From Platerodrilus igneus (Eukaryota > Arthropoda > Insecta > Coleoptera > Lycidae), in the NCBI GenBank assembly GCA_036346225.1, contig JARFIW010001176.1, positions 2,617,884 through 2,681,883 of the forward strand: a DNA stretch of 64,000 nt, written 5' to 3'. How positions within the stretch are numbered: position 1 is the stretch's first letter; every line of letters starts with the position of its first letter. Positions 1 to 12,540 of this stretch are shown here, in pieces. The position numbers were made by a program, and so were the translations under genes. The notes under the pieces are model-generated. The model had not been told where the DNA came from. It searched no databases and saw nothing but the letters and a program-made list of their open reading frames with translations.

Positions 1-420
1 ACTAGGTCCAGCCAATTGAGTGTCATTAAGTGACACGTTGTTTTTAGCCTTTGCAGAGGCGTCAAAACCACACGAATTTTAGAAGTATGACCTTCCTCTT
101 TAAACACAGGGTGATGGGGTAAAAATAATTATCGTTCCCAACGGGCGGAGAATCGAGTAATGCCATATGACCCGCATCAAGATAGTCCTGCATGAAATTG
201 TTGTATTGCGTAGCTCCGGTTGAGCATGCAATTTGCGCTCCAACGAAAATAGTCTTTTAGCCATATATCAAGGAAATCGTTGAACGGTAACGCAACAATA
301 AAACGCTAGGGTCACGAGAAAACGTTTTTTCTGATCTTTTTCTTTTCTTCTTCTGGAAAATAATGGTTTCAACTCTATCTCCCAAAACCGCCTTAGGGTC
401 TGGTCGATAGATCTTGAAGT
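1..420 (-). pseudogene. BEL/Pao pol fragment, start of the RT region
   Basis: This is identical to 16507-16926. Read on the minus strand in several frames it gives the BEL/Pao signature just before and into the RT palm: an HHPV(F)KEEGHTSKIRVV-like stretch, DASAKAKNNVSLNDTQLAGP, and upstream a FWEIE...LF segment. Stops and frameshifts interrupt it and the rest lies outside the window. It belongs to an LTR retrotransposon polyprotein and is not expected to make an enzyme. Confidence 0.8.
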
Positions 421-1373
421 AAAAATGCTTGGAGTATCAGACTGCAAGCTTTTGTGAAAGAATTACTCCAAAATTGTATTTATGGCGGCAAAGAATTTTA
501 AAAGCCGCCATTGATGATGAAGATAAAATTTTCATATTGACAGCACGCGTTATTATAGCAGAGTCTAAAGTGCAGATGAGTTTGTTATTATTGGGACTTT
601 AACGGTAATTTGCAGATGCTGACGGGCACAAGTTGTGACTTCAGAGTTTTCAGATTAAATAATAGCGAGCACTTACCTATTGAAAATAACTGCCTCGTAT
701 AGAATCAACAAAATGTGGAAACCAAAGTCATTTCTCCCGTTTGAATAAGCAACGCTTTAAACGAGTTGTAGGTAAAGTTATTCTCCTGTGCGTATTTTCA
801 GTAACCGATCTTAATTCCACAGCCATTCTGAAAGACACAATAACCTGTCAAACGAATTTAAATGTGTGAAATAAAAATTTGCGTTGAATAGGACAGATGT
901 TGACGTCCTATTGGCATTTATGATATGGTGCAATGGTCTTTAATGAAGCGAAAAGGTTTTCAAACAAAGCGTTTGATGTCAGCTTACAAGGCGAAAATAA
1001 AATAGGAATGATAAGATTTGCATTGCAATATTAACGCATGTTCAATGTTTTCTGTAACGCTGAATTTAAACAAAACGTGAAATGTTTAAAAGAAACATTT
1101 CTTTAAGAAACGATTTAATTCATTGTTTGTGATGCAGTAACAAACGAAAATAAATTTGATGAAATGGTTTCACTAACAACTGGTTTAATTAGAAACTAAT
1201 TTTAAAGAAAGATGAGCTAATTTGTCGATATTTAACGAGGTTTGAACAAAATTTAACGCTCAATAATTAATTAAAAAACATCATTCAAAATGAGTTAATT
1301 TACATGCGAAAACCATAAGAGTTTCGATCGTTATTAAAAATCAATATAAAGGTGTTTCAATTTGAAACTTGCT
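421..1373. other. Between pol remnant and decayed LTR: no gene seen
   Basis: AT-rich sequence between the recognisable pol and the LTR, where gag would be expected in a BEL/Pao element. No gag zinc knuckle or continuous frame is visible on either strand. Gag has been lost or has decayed beyond recognition. The second copy at 16927-17879 is the same. Confidence 0.5.
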
Positions 1374-1607
1374 TTTTAGAATGATAGCGTTTATGTAACA
1401 AAAAACAACTTCAAATAAGTTATAAATATAATTTTTAATAAAGTTCACAACAAGGTTTGCGGACAAAATAAATTTGGGTGTCATTTTCAAAAGCTCTCAA
1501 GCAAATTTCTGATTCGAATGCATTTTTCATATTCCGCGGTATATAAAGATTTCAAAAACTGTAGGATAAATATTTTTGTTTACTAAAATTGTTAATGACA
1601 CGTAACA
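1374..1607 (-). repeat. Decayed BEL/Pao-type LTR, first copy
   Basis: The segment aligns with the better-kept LTR at 13860-14319. Shared blocks in the same order are a TAACNAAAAACAACTNCAAA start, GTTCACA..AAGGTTTG, TTTGGGTGTC, AAAGCTCTCA, a GGTATATAAA TATA-like block, AACTGTAGGAT and a final ACGTAACA. In the minus orientation it would start TGTTACG at 1607. Its place beyond the pol N-terminus fits a 5' LTR of the minus-strand element. Homology continues weakly to the left, so the inner edge is approximate. Confidence 0.6.
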
Positions 1608-2749
1608 ATGACATCCCTGCCTGTTATTGAGCAAGATTGTTTTTCTTCGCACGTTGAGGTCATATCGATTTGGATTTTACTGTTTAAGCCATACATTTCA
1701 AATTTAATTCTTATACGAAAATTATTGAACTATTTTGTTTTACTGTTATATTAATGCTTTACTATTTTGTTTTAAATAACTAAAAATAGCTACTAATGTG
1801 GAAATAGCTTAACTTGCTGGCACATTTGAACCTGTTGTTGCCATTATATTTATAATGGTTTTAGATTTACCGATGATTTAGCTGTTGGTTTAGAGGGTAA
1901 TTTCATTTTTTCTAAAAGTAATCTGTACTAAATGTGTTACATGTAAAAATGATTTTGGTTTTTGTTGCAAGTTTATGTAAAATAGTTGTTTCTTTAAATG
2001 CCTTGTACATATTGTGTTTAACTGCTAGGTTTCTGGTATGTTTTAGAGTATAAATAAAGTGTTTTTTAAACAGGCATATGTATAATATTTACTGAGCTTA
2101 TACTGTTTCGTTTTGGGTTTTTAGCCACGTCACTGCAAACTCACTGATTGGATTTAAAACGGTATTGCAATTTAAAAGAATGTTTGACAAAAAGTTCTCA
2201 CGTTACTTTCCTACTGATGTTTATTTTACAAAAGTATTAGCTGCAATTTTAAAACGTTTGACAAAGCTCTCAAATGTTTATCTACTACTGATTAATTTTA
2301 TTTTTGTAATATACGAATGCACTTTTCTAAAGTACTAAATTATTCACCTAATTGTCTGATTTGGAATAGTAACGCTTAATTTGTTGCTTTGCTTGTTTGT
2401 ACAGATTTTTAATTTATTTTATTGTTAATAGATAATCGTGGGCTACGTTCTTTTTTTCGTTTTTGGTATGGCGAATCGCACTTTCGCTGTTGGTAGTTAG
2501 CATGGTATTTACTTTTTCCCTACGTCTAATATGCATCTTGTAAAGTAAATGTATACCTTATATTAAATTTTAAAATCAGGATGTGTCATAACTTTTAATT
2601 TTATCTTCAACATTAATCATCGTCAAATGGTTATCTGGACGTTTGGGAACAGATAAATTCTGGTGAAGAATGCTGAATGATTGCAGGACGAATTACTGTA
2701 CAATACTGATTCGGTGGACATTAACAATAAAACAAACACTAAGGCCCAT
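1608..2749. other. AT-rich stretch, no gene seen
   Basis: No convincing coding frame or RNA gene. Short T-rich runs and GTTTGACA...TTTATTTT blocks around 2170-2260 resemble 13280-13330, so part of this is probably old repeat DNA. Duplicated at 18114-19255. Confidence 0.5.
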
Positions 2750-3087
2750 AACGCGTAAATACGTGTAAGTTCGTAACACGTAAAACGTGACGCAACGCGC
2801 AACATCCAGCACGCAACACGTAACGCGGTACGCGTAACATGTAACCAGTAACGCGTAATGTGGTACGCGTTAGACGTAACATGTAACACGTAACGCAACA
2901 CACAACACGTAACACGTAGCGTGTAACGCGTAACATGTAACAGGTAGCGCGTAACCCGTGAGGCGTAATGAGGCATGCGTAACGCGTAATCCGCTACACG
3001 TAACGCGTAATGCGTAACGCGTAACACGTTAGACGTAACGCGTAAGACGTAACGCGTAATGCGTTACATGTAGCACATGCTATATGT
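2750..3087. repeat. CGTAACR heptamer array, first copy
   Basis: Tandem array of a 7-base unit, consensus CGTAACR with CGTAATG, CGTTAGA and TGTAACA variants, about 45 units. The right half (about 2990-3060) is the cleanest, with runs such as CGTAACG-CGTAATG-CGTAACG. The array is rich in CpG and in ACGCGT palindromes, unlike its AT-rich flanks. Because 7 is not a multiple of 3, the translation repeats every 21 bases, giving long fake proteins (TRYTLRV-like repeats) on the minus strand. Confidence 0.92.
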
Positions 3088-3094
3088 AACGTGA

Positions 3095-3365
3095 TCTTTA
3101 GGTTTTCTTCACACTATGGATACTGCAAATAGCATCGATTTGGATTGACATCCTTTAAAATCACAGCACGTTCGCAAATGATATATACACCCAATGTTTA
3201 TCCATTTGGTATCTTATTCAATGCTCTGATTAATGTAGTTATTGTCTTTGTGTTTAATAGTAAAGTCACAACATACGTAACAAAACGTATTGCTTGATTT
3301 ATACATTTTCGCAATATTCTATAAAGTTTATCAGTAACACTGTAGTAAAGTATTTGTTCATTAAT
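3095..3365. repeat. Dispersed repeat X, copy 1
   Basis: Matches 12180-12490 and, through the duplication, 19602-19880. It begins at GGTTTTCTTCACACTATGGA and shares CTGCAAATAGCATCGA, AAAATCACAGCAC, a TTAATGTAGTTA block, GTAACAA..CGTATTG and TGATTTATACATTTT with the copy at 12.2 kb. It may be a solo LTR or other terminal piece; no terminal TG/CA or target duplication was settled. This copy lacks about 9 bases present in both others. Confidence 0.75.
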
Positions 3366-6300
3366 ATTTTATATCTATTTATAGACGGGTTTAGGATATT
3401 AACTTCTGAACATCCTGTTTGTGGCGTTTAAATATCTAAGTTGGCGGTCTAGTAATTTATAGAACCTAAGCTAGATACTATGATGTTGTTTACATTCAAT
3501 ATTTTATCCACGGATACATTTAAGTGTAAACCGGCTTTAAAGAATATATTAATAGCTGATGCATTACATTCTGTACAGATTGCTTCAGTGACCAAAATAC
3601 ATAGTGTCAAGAAACAAAATTGTGTTTGTAATTTAAGTGCACCAGAGACAAAGGAGTCAAATAGAAAAAAATAAGTAAAATAGAACGTGTTTTTCAGTTA
3701 ACAGCTAACATTTATAATTAAAATTTACATCCTTTAATACAAAAATAAAATGCTACGTCATTGTAGTTAAGCCAAAAAGACACTTCGCGGCAGAATGAAC
3801 CACTATGAACCGAAACAAACAAATAAATAAATTTGAAAAAAAGGAAAGATAGATAATGATTAAATTCTTGGAATTAACTAACGGAAATAGAAAGATTTGT
3901 AGAAATAATGAAGATGAAATGGTGTCACGGTACAATATGAAAACTATGAATTTAACGTTTAGTATAGTGTTCCTTAGTAGTACGATGACTTCTTAAGGTT
4001 TCAGGGTAGCTCAAGGCAAGGACTATCCGATGTTAAATCTGAATGACAAAACGAAAGGGAGGAGTGGTGCTTGATGACCGATAATAAATTTAGACCTCGA
4101 TAGAGCTACTCATTTTATGGGCGCCAGGACAGGGAGCATAAGCAACATAGAGTTCGGTCTAGGAACTCTGATAGACCACAAAGTAACACTATAAAGAGTT
4201 ACAAGATAAAAGAAACGATATAGTTTCTATTTTACTACTATATAACTACATATACATTAATAACGTGTAACGTTCCGTTTATTTTGTTACCTTATATTAG
4301 AGAAATATTTATATAAAGTCCCTTAGTTTGTGTAAATAATTGATCAGTTTAAAATATACAAAGAGCGCTGCATCCCTTCATAATTTCGACAGTTTTTTGA
4401 GGTAATCAACGTAGGTCTGTACGTTTTGATATAAAACAAATTTAGAGCGGATTTATTCAGTTCTTACAGGAAATATGTAGTTACAATATCACAGTTAATC
4501 GATCGTTTTTTGGTGGTTCAAAGTTATAATACAAGTGCCGAGTTTTGGTTTGATCTTCTAATACCGTCACGTGCTACGTGGTTAATCATTCTGTTGTGGG
4601 TTGAGGCATCCTCTTTTAATTTCAAGATTAATTGCCAATGAATTTGGGAGTTACTGTCTGGAGGATGAATGGAATTTCGACGGTTGCGGTATCGTAATAT
4701 AACAGTTGTTGGGGATCAAGTAATAGATTAATTGTCACGTGTTTAAAGTAAAAACTCGACATCACAGTGTTGACTGGTACAATCCACCTTGAGGTACCTG
4801 TATTCGTAGATTTTGGTGCAGAATACGTCGATTATAATTGAATGTTTGTGTAATTAAACTAACACAACCCGTACAACGAAATTTGTTAATCTCTGTCACC
4901 GAGCAATGTGTGCGCTTTATTGATACTATACCGTTGTCGTGAACAACAGACACATTTAACTAGTATAAATAGTTAAACCATATTATTCTGTTATTTTTGA
5001 CAGTTGTACAGATATTCCATTTATTCAAAATTATTATGATTACATAATTGCTGAATTAAGATCACAATTTACATTTTGAATGGAAAGTTATTGTTGCCAA
5101 AGTTATAGCGTAGGGTTGCATGCGTCCTATACATTTAAATGTTTTATTAGTTACTGTGTAATAGAGCAAGTGGGGTGTTGTGCACTCAACTCCACCTTAA
5201 TTTTATTACACATTGCTTTACTGGCCAGTACACCTTATAGTAATAATAATTGTATACCATTTACTTTATCGACAATATACTTATTGTAATGTTTGTTACG
5301 TTCATATGTATGTGCCATATTTGTTTATGTAACCAACCCATGTATTTATTTCAGTCGTTAGGATTTGTTAATAAATTAAGTAAAGTTGTCTGTGCATTAT
5401 TTTAGTAAGAAGTTTATGTTAGTAGGTGAATTCAACTTCTTTACTCTACGAGATTTTCTGAGGTTTATATGTTAAATATTGAGCTGCAAGGAGTCTACCG
5501 ACCAGTGACGAGATTCTCCTTTTGTCATCTAGCATTGTGACATTACTGGTGGTGACCGATTTTGACGTTTACCGAATTCACATCTCATTATACTTGTCAT
5601 CTTAATGAATCCCAATCTAGAAGATATCAGGCTAGAAAGGCCGCTCAGTGATCCGTCCTTGGTGTCGTAGTGCTGAATTGGCCCGTAACAAACGATATGC
5701 CGTAGGAGGTTTGAACAATAAATATTCAATTCAATAATTAAACTCTGAGGATTAGTAACACTATGCACATTACTCTACCAATGCCTAGAACAACAATTAC
5801 CTTGTATTAAAATTAAATTAATGTAGTTTATAAAAGTCACAGTTAGAATTAGATATGAACGTAGAACGATCAGGTATTTGTCAAACTATATACTAATATT
5901 ACGTGCAATATTAAATTGAACTAAAAATGAATTTAACCGTTAGCTATAATTATTAAATATTGGTAGTTAACTTAACAAAATATTTAGTAATCCTAGTATA
6001 GGTAATAGGTAGAACGCAGCAACATATGAGTCGTGTAATTACAATTTAAGCGGAAAATAATAAGTTACAGTGGCACTAGCAAGTAGTGTTTAAATGTACC
6101 AAGCAATCAGTTCTATAAGACATGCACAACAATAATAACAAACCATACGATCTGATTATGCGCGAGTCCGTCTGATGAAAGAACTCACAATCAAATCGTC
6201 AGCGATCTAGATTCCTGTAGTCGCCTGCTCAAGTAGAAACAGTTATAAAAAATGTATGGAAGGACATCCAACTATATAGGTTTATTGGGTACTTACAATA

Positions 6301-6530
6301 TACCGTCGCACCACCTTCAATGAACATTTATAGCTTTTTCAATAGATCCAGTTGTGAATGGAATAACTAGGATCTTAGATAAACCAGTCTTTAAATTAAA
6401 TCCTTCATAAAATCTAGAATATATTAATAGTAAAATAACAATGGGGCTACTTTAGGTCTACCAACTAGTGGGTTTATTAATTCCAACAAATGGATAGTTT
6501 CAAAATCCATTCAACATGTGTAGTAAGGAA
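3366..6530. other. AT-rich stretch, no gene seen
   Basis: Short open frames of 60-80 codons occur on both strands (for example 3480-3674 plus, 5080-5289 plus, 5529-5768 minus), but none has a motif, coding-like composition or family resemblance. They are what AT-rich non-coding DNA gives by chance. The same stretch recurs at 19881-23040. Confidence 0.5.
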
Positions 6531-7679
6531 ACCAGACAGTTAATAGCTCTCGTCGCACTTTGTTCGTGGGCGATGAACCAAAATGGCAGAACAGAAAATA
6601 AGTCACTTATAGTCTCCGGCTAGCACAAACACAACTACTAAACTTAACTAACAATATTTTGAATAGATACAGTTCTAGGTGTACACAAATAACAAAATTT
6701 ATTAATGCTACCCTAGTCTAATTAACTTGCATAGTGCGACGACCCTTTTTAACCACGGGGTCATCTACACCATGAAAAATACGACCTTCTCAAGGGTCAA
6801 ATAGTACCGTAACTTGACTTCGGGCCTGAGCTTTGCATTCTCAGGTAGTCTCGTGGATTAGTGATTAACGACCTCTGACACCGTCGAAACACAATATAAT
6901 AGAAGACCCTTCTAAAACGATGCGGTCTCCAAAGCAATAATAAAACGGATCAATTTACTTGAACTGGGCATTCACCCGGAATTGTATTTTATGAAGTCGA
7001 CAAATACTGTTTTTAAACAAATAACTGACTTATGCTGCATAACACAGCCTTGAGTTCAGTAATATCACATATACTAATTACTTACTCAGAGAAATAAATA
7101 ACTTAAAACATAACGGCCCGCTTGACTGCAGAGAAATAAACACATCACTAGTAACCGTTAGCTTTAACCTCTAACGCGTCTGGAAATAAACAACCCGATT
7201 CCCACCGGCTGGCCTCCTATATACATTTTGGTTAATTGAAAATAACCCTTTCTTGACGCTCTTACTCGGCTTAGGATGCGCCGGTCGTAAATCTTTAATT
7301 TTAATTAAAACTGTCAATGCCTAAGATAACCACAACCGTAGCTCTCAGAATTGATTTTAGTTGAGTGCTCAGCTAATTGAAAAATTGCTTCAGACCACCC
7401 TGACATAAATAGGATCCTAAAGCATGATTGACATCTAATCATAGATATGGACTAATTTGACATGTTTAGTGCCCTTAAAGTAAGTGCCTTTAGAAAAATT
7501 GATTAACTCTTGGATTAGATCTTTCTGGGAACTTCGCTGAGAAGCTACTTGGGTGATCCTGCAGCCGCTACAATTCTAATAATTAGCATGCTAAAATTAA
7601 ACTAGAAACTAACTATTTTTAGGAATACTAGAACTATTAGAGCTTATTAAAACAGTATGTTACAACATCTCCTGAAACC
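6531..7679. other. Single-copy stretch after the duplication junction
   Basis: The first DNA in the window that is not repeated at the 16.5-kb offset. No coding frame, tRNA-like fold or known repeat is visible. If the tandem model is right, 6530/6531 is the duplication junction and this stretch is the start of the unit. Confidence 0.5.
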
Positions 7680-10600
7680 ACTATAGCCTACATCTTTTAC
7701 TATCTGTGTAGTAGTCTAACCTAGGTCTGCCTCTTCTTCACTTTTTCCAATCTCTGCTTCTAATATATTCACTATTCCCTCATGCCGTAGTATGTGGCCT
7801 ATCATCCTATCTCTCCTCTTTTTTACCGTTTTCCACATATTTTTTCTTCCCTTCATTTTAGTACCTCTTCGTTCTTAACTTTGTCTGTCCATGATATCTT
7901 TATCATACGTCTGTAGCACCACATTTCAAAGGCTTCTACCTTTTTCTTGTCCGCTTCTCCTACTGTCCAGGTTTCACAGCCGTACAGTGCTGTGCTCACA
8001 CATATGTTTTAAGCAATCTTTTCCTTGTTTCTATGTTTGTGGTCTTTGAGCACAGTAGTTGCTTTTCTTGTTAAATGTAGCACGACCTTGTGCTAATTTT
8101 TTAATATCTTTTGTGCTTTTTCCATCTTGTGTTATTTGGCTTCCTAAGTAGCAGAAATCTTTAACCTTTTGTAAGTTCGTGTTACATACTTGTATTCTTG
8201 TTTTGATTTATTTTCTCCACCTTTGCATACTAAAACTTTAGTTTTAGTTTTGTTAATTCATACCTATCTCTGTTAGAACCGTTTCCATTTCATTAAGAGC
8301 AGCTTCTAACTCTTCCTTGCTAGACGCTAGTACCGCTATATCATCTGCAAATCTAAGCATATCAATTTTTTTGCATAGTAATTCCAAATGTCTTCCTGCA
8401 TTTGACAGTATTCATTGCTCTTCTATGGGATAGGACACATCCCTATCTCACCCTTTCCTAATGTTTACTTCTCTACGTTCTTGCTCTAATTCTATTACTG
8501 CTGTTTGCTCTTTGTATAAGCTATGTATTATTCGTCTATCCTATAACTCATTCCAATCTTTTGAATATTTCAAACATTTTTCCATTTACATTGTCGAATG
8601 CTTTTCCAGATCTACAAACCCTACATACACGCTTTCCTTTTTCTATTGTTTTCTCCATTATCACTCTCAGAGTTAAAATAGCCTCCCGTGTTCCTCTGTT
8701 TCGCCTAAACCCAAATTGGTCCTCTCCTAGTATTTCTTCCGCCCGTTTTCCATTCGTCTTTGCACAATTCTAGTTAATATTTTTGACACGTGTGCTGTCA
8801 AACTTACTGTTCAATTTTCACATTTGTCCGCACCTTTCTTTTTGGTATAGTTACTATGATGCTACGTTTGAAATCTTTGGGTATCTCGCCTGTCTCATAC
8901 ATATAGCTTACAAGTTGGAAGAGACGTTCTGTTACTGCTTGTCCAGCTGCTTTTAGAGTTTCTGTTTGCACCTTATCCTTACCATTTTCAGACCCTTTAA
9001 TGCTAATTTACACTCGTCTCTAAGTATAGGATATCCCAAGTCATCATTTTCAATGTCTGGTTCCTGTTCTAATGCAGTTAGTTCCTCTCCTGTATATAAA
9101 TTCCTATATATTCTTGCCATCTATCCACTTTCTCTACGTTTTCTATGATGATGTTTCCTTGTGCGTCCTTTATATTTTGCTATACAATTTTATATCCTTA
9201 AAATTGATTCTAATTAATTGTATTCGTCTGTCTTTACTATTTCCATCTTTGTTTGTACCTCTTTGCACTTTTCATCAATCCACTGTTCTTTAGCTTTTCT
9301 GCATTTCTAATAATTTCCCATTTCATGGTTTTGTATCTCTGCTTTCCTGTTTCGTCTGATTTATTTTGTATTTTCGTCTTTCTTCTATTAAATTCAGGAT
9401 ATCCTTTGTTATCCATGGTTTCTTATTTTCTTTTTGTGTATACCCCAGAATATCTCTGTCCGCCATGTCTAAGCTGGATTTAATGTTATTCCATTCTGTT
9501 TCTACTTCCTTAGTATCAGATATTTTCCGATATCATTCAGCAATTCATTTGACTTTTTCGAATCTTTCTTGAATATCTGTATCTTTTGGTTTCTCTAAGT
9601 CCAAGTGCTTTTTCGTTCTTTTTTTCAGATTTTTAAATTTAAGTGCGGCCTTCATAATTACGATGTTGTGGTTAGTATCTAAATCTGCTTCTGGGTAGCT
9701 TCTTCAGTCTTTTACTTGATTCCTAAACCGTTGTCTAACAAGAATGTAATCTATTTGATATCTTCCTATATCTCCTGGCATCTTCCACGTATATCGTCTT
9801 CTAGCATGATGTTGAAATAATGTGTTTGTGATGATTAAATTGTTCTTGTCGCAAAATTCTACCTGCTTATTTCCCTGTCGTTTCTCGTTCCTAAACCAAA
9901 TAAACCTACTACTCCATCCCTACCCTCACCTACCACGGCATTAAAATCCCAGTAATTATTAAATTTTCATGTCCTTTTACGTATCTTAATATGTCTTCGA
10001 TATCTTTGTAGATGGCTTCTACCTCTTCATCACTGTAGCTAGAGGTGGGCATGTATACTTGTATTATTCCTGTTTTACCGGTTTAGCTTCTAATCTAACC
10101 ATGAGTACTCTTTCGTTCTTTAGTAAGTAATTTTCTATACAGTATCCTATATTTTTCCGCATAACTATCCCCACACCCAAATTTCCTTCCTCTGCTCCTG
10201 TATGAATTACGCTGAAGTCTCCACTCCAAAAATCTCCCGCCTCTGGCCACCGAACTTCGCTAATCCCTACTATGTCTAGTGATAACCTATTCATTTCGAT
10301 TTTCAAGTTCTAGCTTACCTACTTGCTTCATACTTCTAACATTCCACGCTCCGACTCAGAATGTTCCCGACTCTTATTTTTAACTTTCCGATCGCATTCT
10401 CCTAGTCCTCCCGGAGATCCGAATGGGGACTATGTTAACTCGGAATCTTTTACCCCAGAGAATGCCATCATGTTTGTAACAATTTAAGTACGCTGTGTAC
10501 TTGGGAGATAATGCGGTGGTTTCCGTTGCCTTCCACATCGCGGTAGTGTGTCTTGACTGCCATACCGACCCCTATGGTCTCTGCCAATCTAGTACCGAAA

Positions 10601-10770
10601 GAGCCGCTGCCCTCTTTCGGGGACCTGTCTTAGTCTGGTTCCTCACTAACGACCTTACTACTTTGGTTGAACCTGGTTTGGCTCTTTAGCTCATTAGAAC
10701 ATGCAAGCCATTTCACTTGCTCTAGTAGTTTAGAACTTCGGCAAGGTGCAGGTCCATTCGAAATGGCATG
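7680..10770 (-). mobile_element. RTE-like LINE, copy A, near full length, decayed
   Basis: Minus-strand non-LTR retrotransposon of the APE-endonuclease/RT type. From its 5' end (right) it has a ~400-bp leader (10380-10770, shared with the plus-strand copy at 47.5 kb), an endonuclease N-terminus (10064-10306), the middle of the endonuclease, then RT with an FADD catalytic box near 8336-8358 and the tail 'YGCETWTVGEADKKKVEAFE'-type region near 7900-8000. It ends near 7680 in the common 3' end (CATCTTTTACTATCTG). Many frameshifts and stops; not active. Both ends are approximate. Confidence 0.88.
10064..10306 (-). pseudogene. LINE copy A endonuclease fragment
   Basis: An 80-codon open stretch encoding the N-terminal part of an APE-type endonuclease: IVGISEVRWPEAGDFWSG (the conserved catalytic Glu lies in SEVRW), then VGIVMRKNIGYCIENY and MVRLEAKPV. 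In the family this domain nicks target DNA to prime reverse transcription. The preceding WNVRSMKQVGKLE-like region is out of frame to the right. The stop after 80 codons cuts it short, since a complete endonuclease is about 220 residues. Confidence 0.8.
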
Positions 10771-12179
10771 TTTTGTATATTAGATTTTTTCAAGTAAAGC
10801 TTTCATATTGTCATAATGTTCCTTCATATGCACTGTTACGTTGAAAAGAGAGGAAACTTATATAAAAAAACAGTAACTGGATTCCAGATAAACCGGACTA
10901 GCTACAAAAGTGGAGAGTGGGGCGAGTCAGGGTGTGGCAAATTTTCGTACATAAGAAAAAGCAGGCGACATCCAGGTGTATATTTAATTACAAGCTATAA
11001 TTTGCACAAAATATGCGATATAAGCAAATAAAATAACGAAAATCAAAATCAGCCCACGACAGTATTAATTCATGTGAACAAATTATCCCGAAGGATTTTT
11101 GCCAATATTACACACAATAAAAAACATATTATAATCGAAACTACGATATTAAATCTTGGTTCTTATAGCCATGTAACCGTTTATGAGTAAATTGAAAATA
11201 AATTACTGACATGATTTTCATTATCACCAGCAGATGACTGTCGGAATGCATTCCGGCCACCAGCATGCGTGGTAGTAGTGTGTCTGAAACAGGTTGCATA
11301 AAAAAAAACTCATAAACGTTAGCTGTTAAACTTAATTGCTACAATCAACAACAAGAAAAACCTGAAAGACCTTTCAGCCACGTTAGGACTTGCTTCTTTT
11401 CCGACAATAGTAGACTGACATAGAAACGGGTAGAACATCAGTTGCAATTGAATGTGCTTACCAACAGCAGATACGAACGAGCAGGCAAACTCTTCACAGT
11501 GCAACAAGCACCATCGATCCAGGTTCAATAACTGCAAACCGGAACTGTTGTTTCGGCATTACACGTTGCGATCATTTTAGCTACCTCTATCGTGTCAGAC
11601 ACGACGAAAATTCCTTTGGCAGAATCATTTCGGTCGGCAGTAACAAGTTATTTAATGGATACAATGAAGATCCAAAGGTGCCTGTGACTAACGACTTATC
11701 AAACTATGTCGAAGAACTAAAAGAAGACCTAGTATGACTCAACGCTCCAGGAGCTACCAATGCATCCAGCAAGATCTTCCTGTTCGTGAAACCGCAAAAG
11801 GCTGAATTGCTGAAGACAAGAACGGTGTTAACCCTATAGAGGGTGTGTATTTCACCGCCGAGAGCAGGATTGAAAATGAATGAAATTCGGACCACGAAAG
11901 ATAAGCAATCCCCAAATTTTAACATGTGTTATCAAAACAGTTTCAAACGTCGTTGTAAGATAACCAAACCGGCGAATTTGATTACAAATGCTCTTATTAA
12001 GTACTTTTGAAGGAATCTTTTGTTATTCAAACTATTCCTATTTAAAATAGAACGAATGCATGCTTTAGAAATCAACAATTGTAGATAATCCAATATGTTT
12101 GCTAGAATAATATTTCTGAGAGCTACGTTTTGATAAATAAACTGTTGTTCTATTACAAGAGCGATGTTTATGTTCAACA
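10771..12179. other. Unassigned stretch with a coding-like remnant
   Basis: No known repeat recognised. On the plus strand 11462-11725 is open, with no stop and no clear start, and reads RHDENSFGRIISVGSNKL, FNGYNEDPKVPVTNDLSN, YVEELKEDLV before a TGA. The same frame then continues NAPGATNASSKIFLFVKP to another stop near 11840. The composition looks more like protein than chance sequence, but I do not recognise it. It could be a decayed gag or envelope-like piece of an LTR element, or a dead gene. Confidence 0.3.
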
Positions 12180-12490
12180 GGTTTTCTTCACACTATGGAT
12201 ACTGCAAATAGCATCGACTTATGGATACCGCTGAGCCATCCTCTTAAAATCACAGCACACGTTGCGCAAATGATATGCCACACCCAATATTTATCCTGAT
12301 CTAGTTCGCATCTAACATAGAGCTCAATTGCTTTTTGGTTAATGTAGTTACTGTATCTTTGTGAAATTTAATAAAGTCACCATACGTAACAACGTATTGT
12401 TTGATTTATACATTTTACGACATCTATAAATTTTATTAGCCACATATACTGTGCAGTAAAACATTATTTGTTCATCAATTTCTGATTTTT
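12180..12490. repeat. Dispersed repeat X, more diverged copy
   Basis: Related to 3095-3365 and 19602-19880, beginning TTTTCTTCACACTATGGA and ending around TTATTTGTTCATCAAT. It contains the ATATACTGTGCAGTAAA block that is intact at 19850 but shortened at 3345. It lies about 1.4 kb left of the BEL/Pao 3' LTR, while the other copies lie about 1.5 kb right of the decayed 5' LTRs. Confidence 0.75.
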
Positions 12491-12540
12491 GTTACGTTTA
12501 CTTTTCTACATAAATTAAATATCCTATAGTGTACCTGTTC

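Larger units (their letters stand above)
1..6530. repeat. End of the first copy of a ~16.5-kb tandem duplication
   Basis: This segment matches 16507-23040 almost base for base. The offset is 16506 at the start, 16515 after about 3.35 kb and 16510 after about 4.3 kb, so the copies differ mainly by a few small indels. The match stops abruptly at 6530/23040. If the duplication is head to tail, the unit is about 16.5 kb, this is the tail of one copy, and the missing first ~10 kb lies left of the window. By eye I saw only three places where the copies differ. A false duplication made by assembling two haplotypes in series would look the same. Confidence 0.93.

Noticed and set aside
2623..3027. 134-codon minus-strand frame with MLRVTHYALRV-like repeats (again at 19129-19533)
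   Set aside because: It is the translation of a 7-bp tandem array, which gives a 7-residue protein repeat in any frame without stops.
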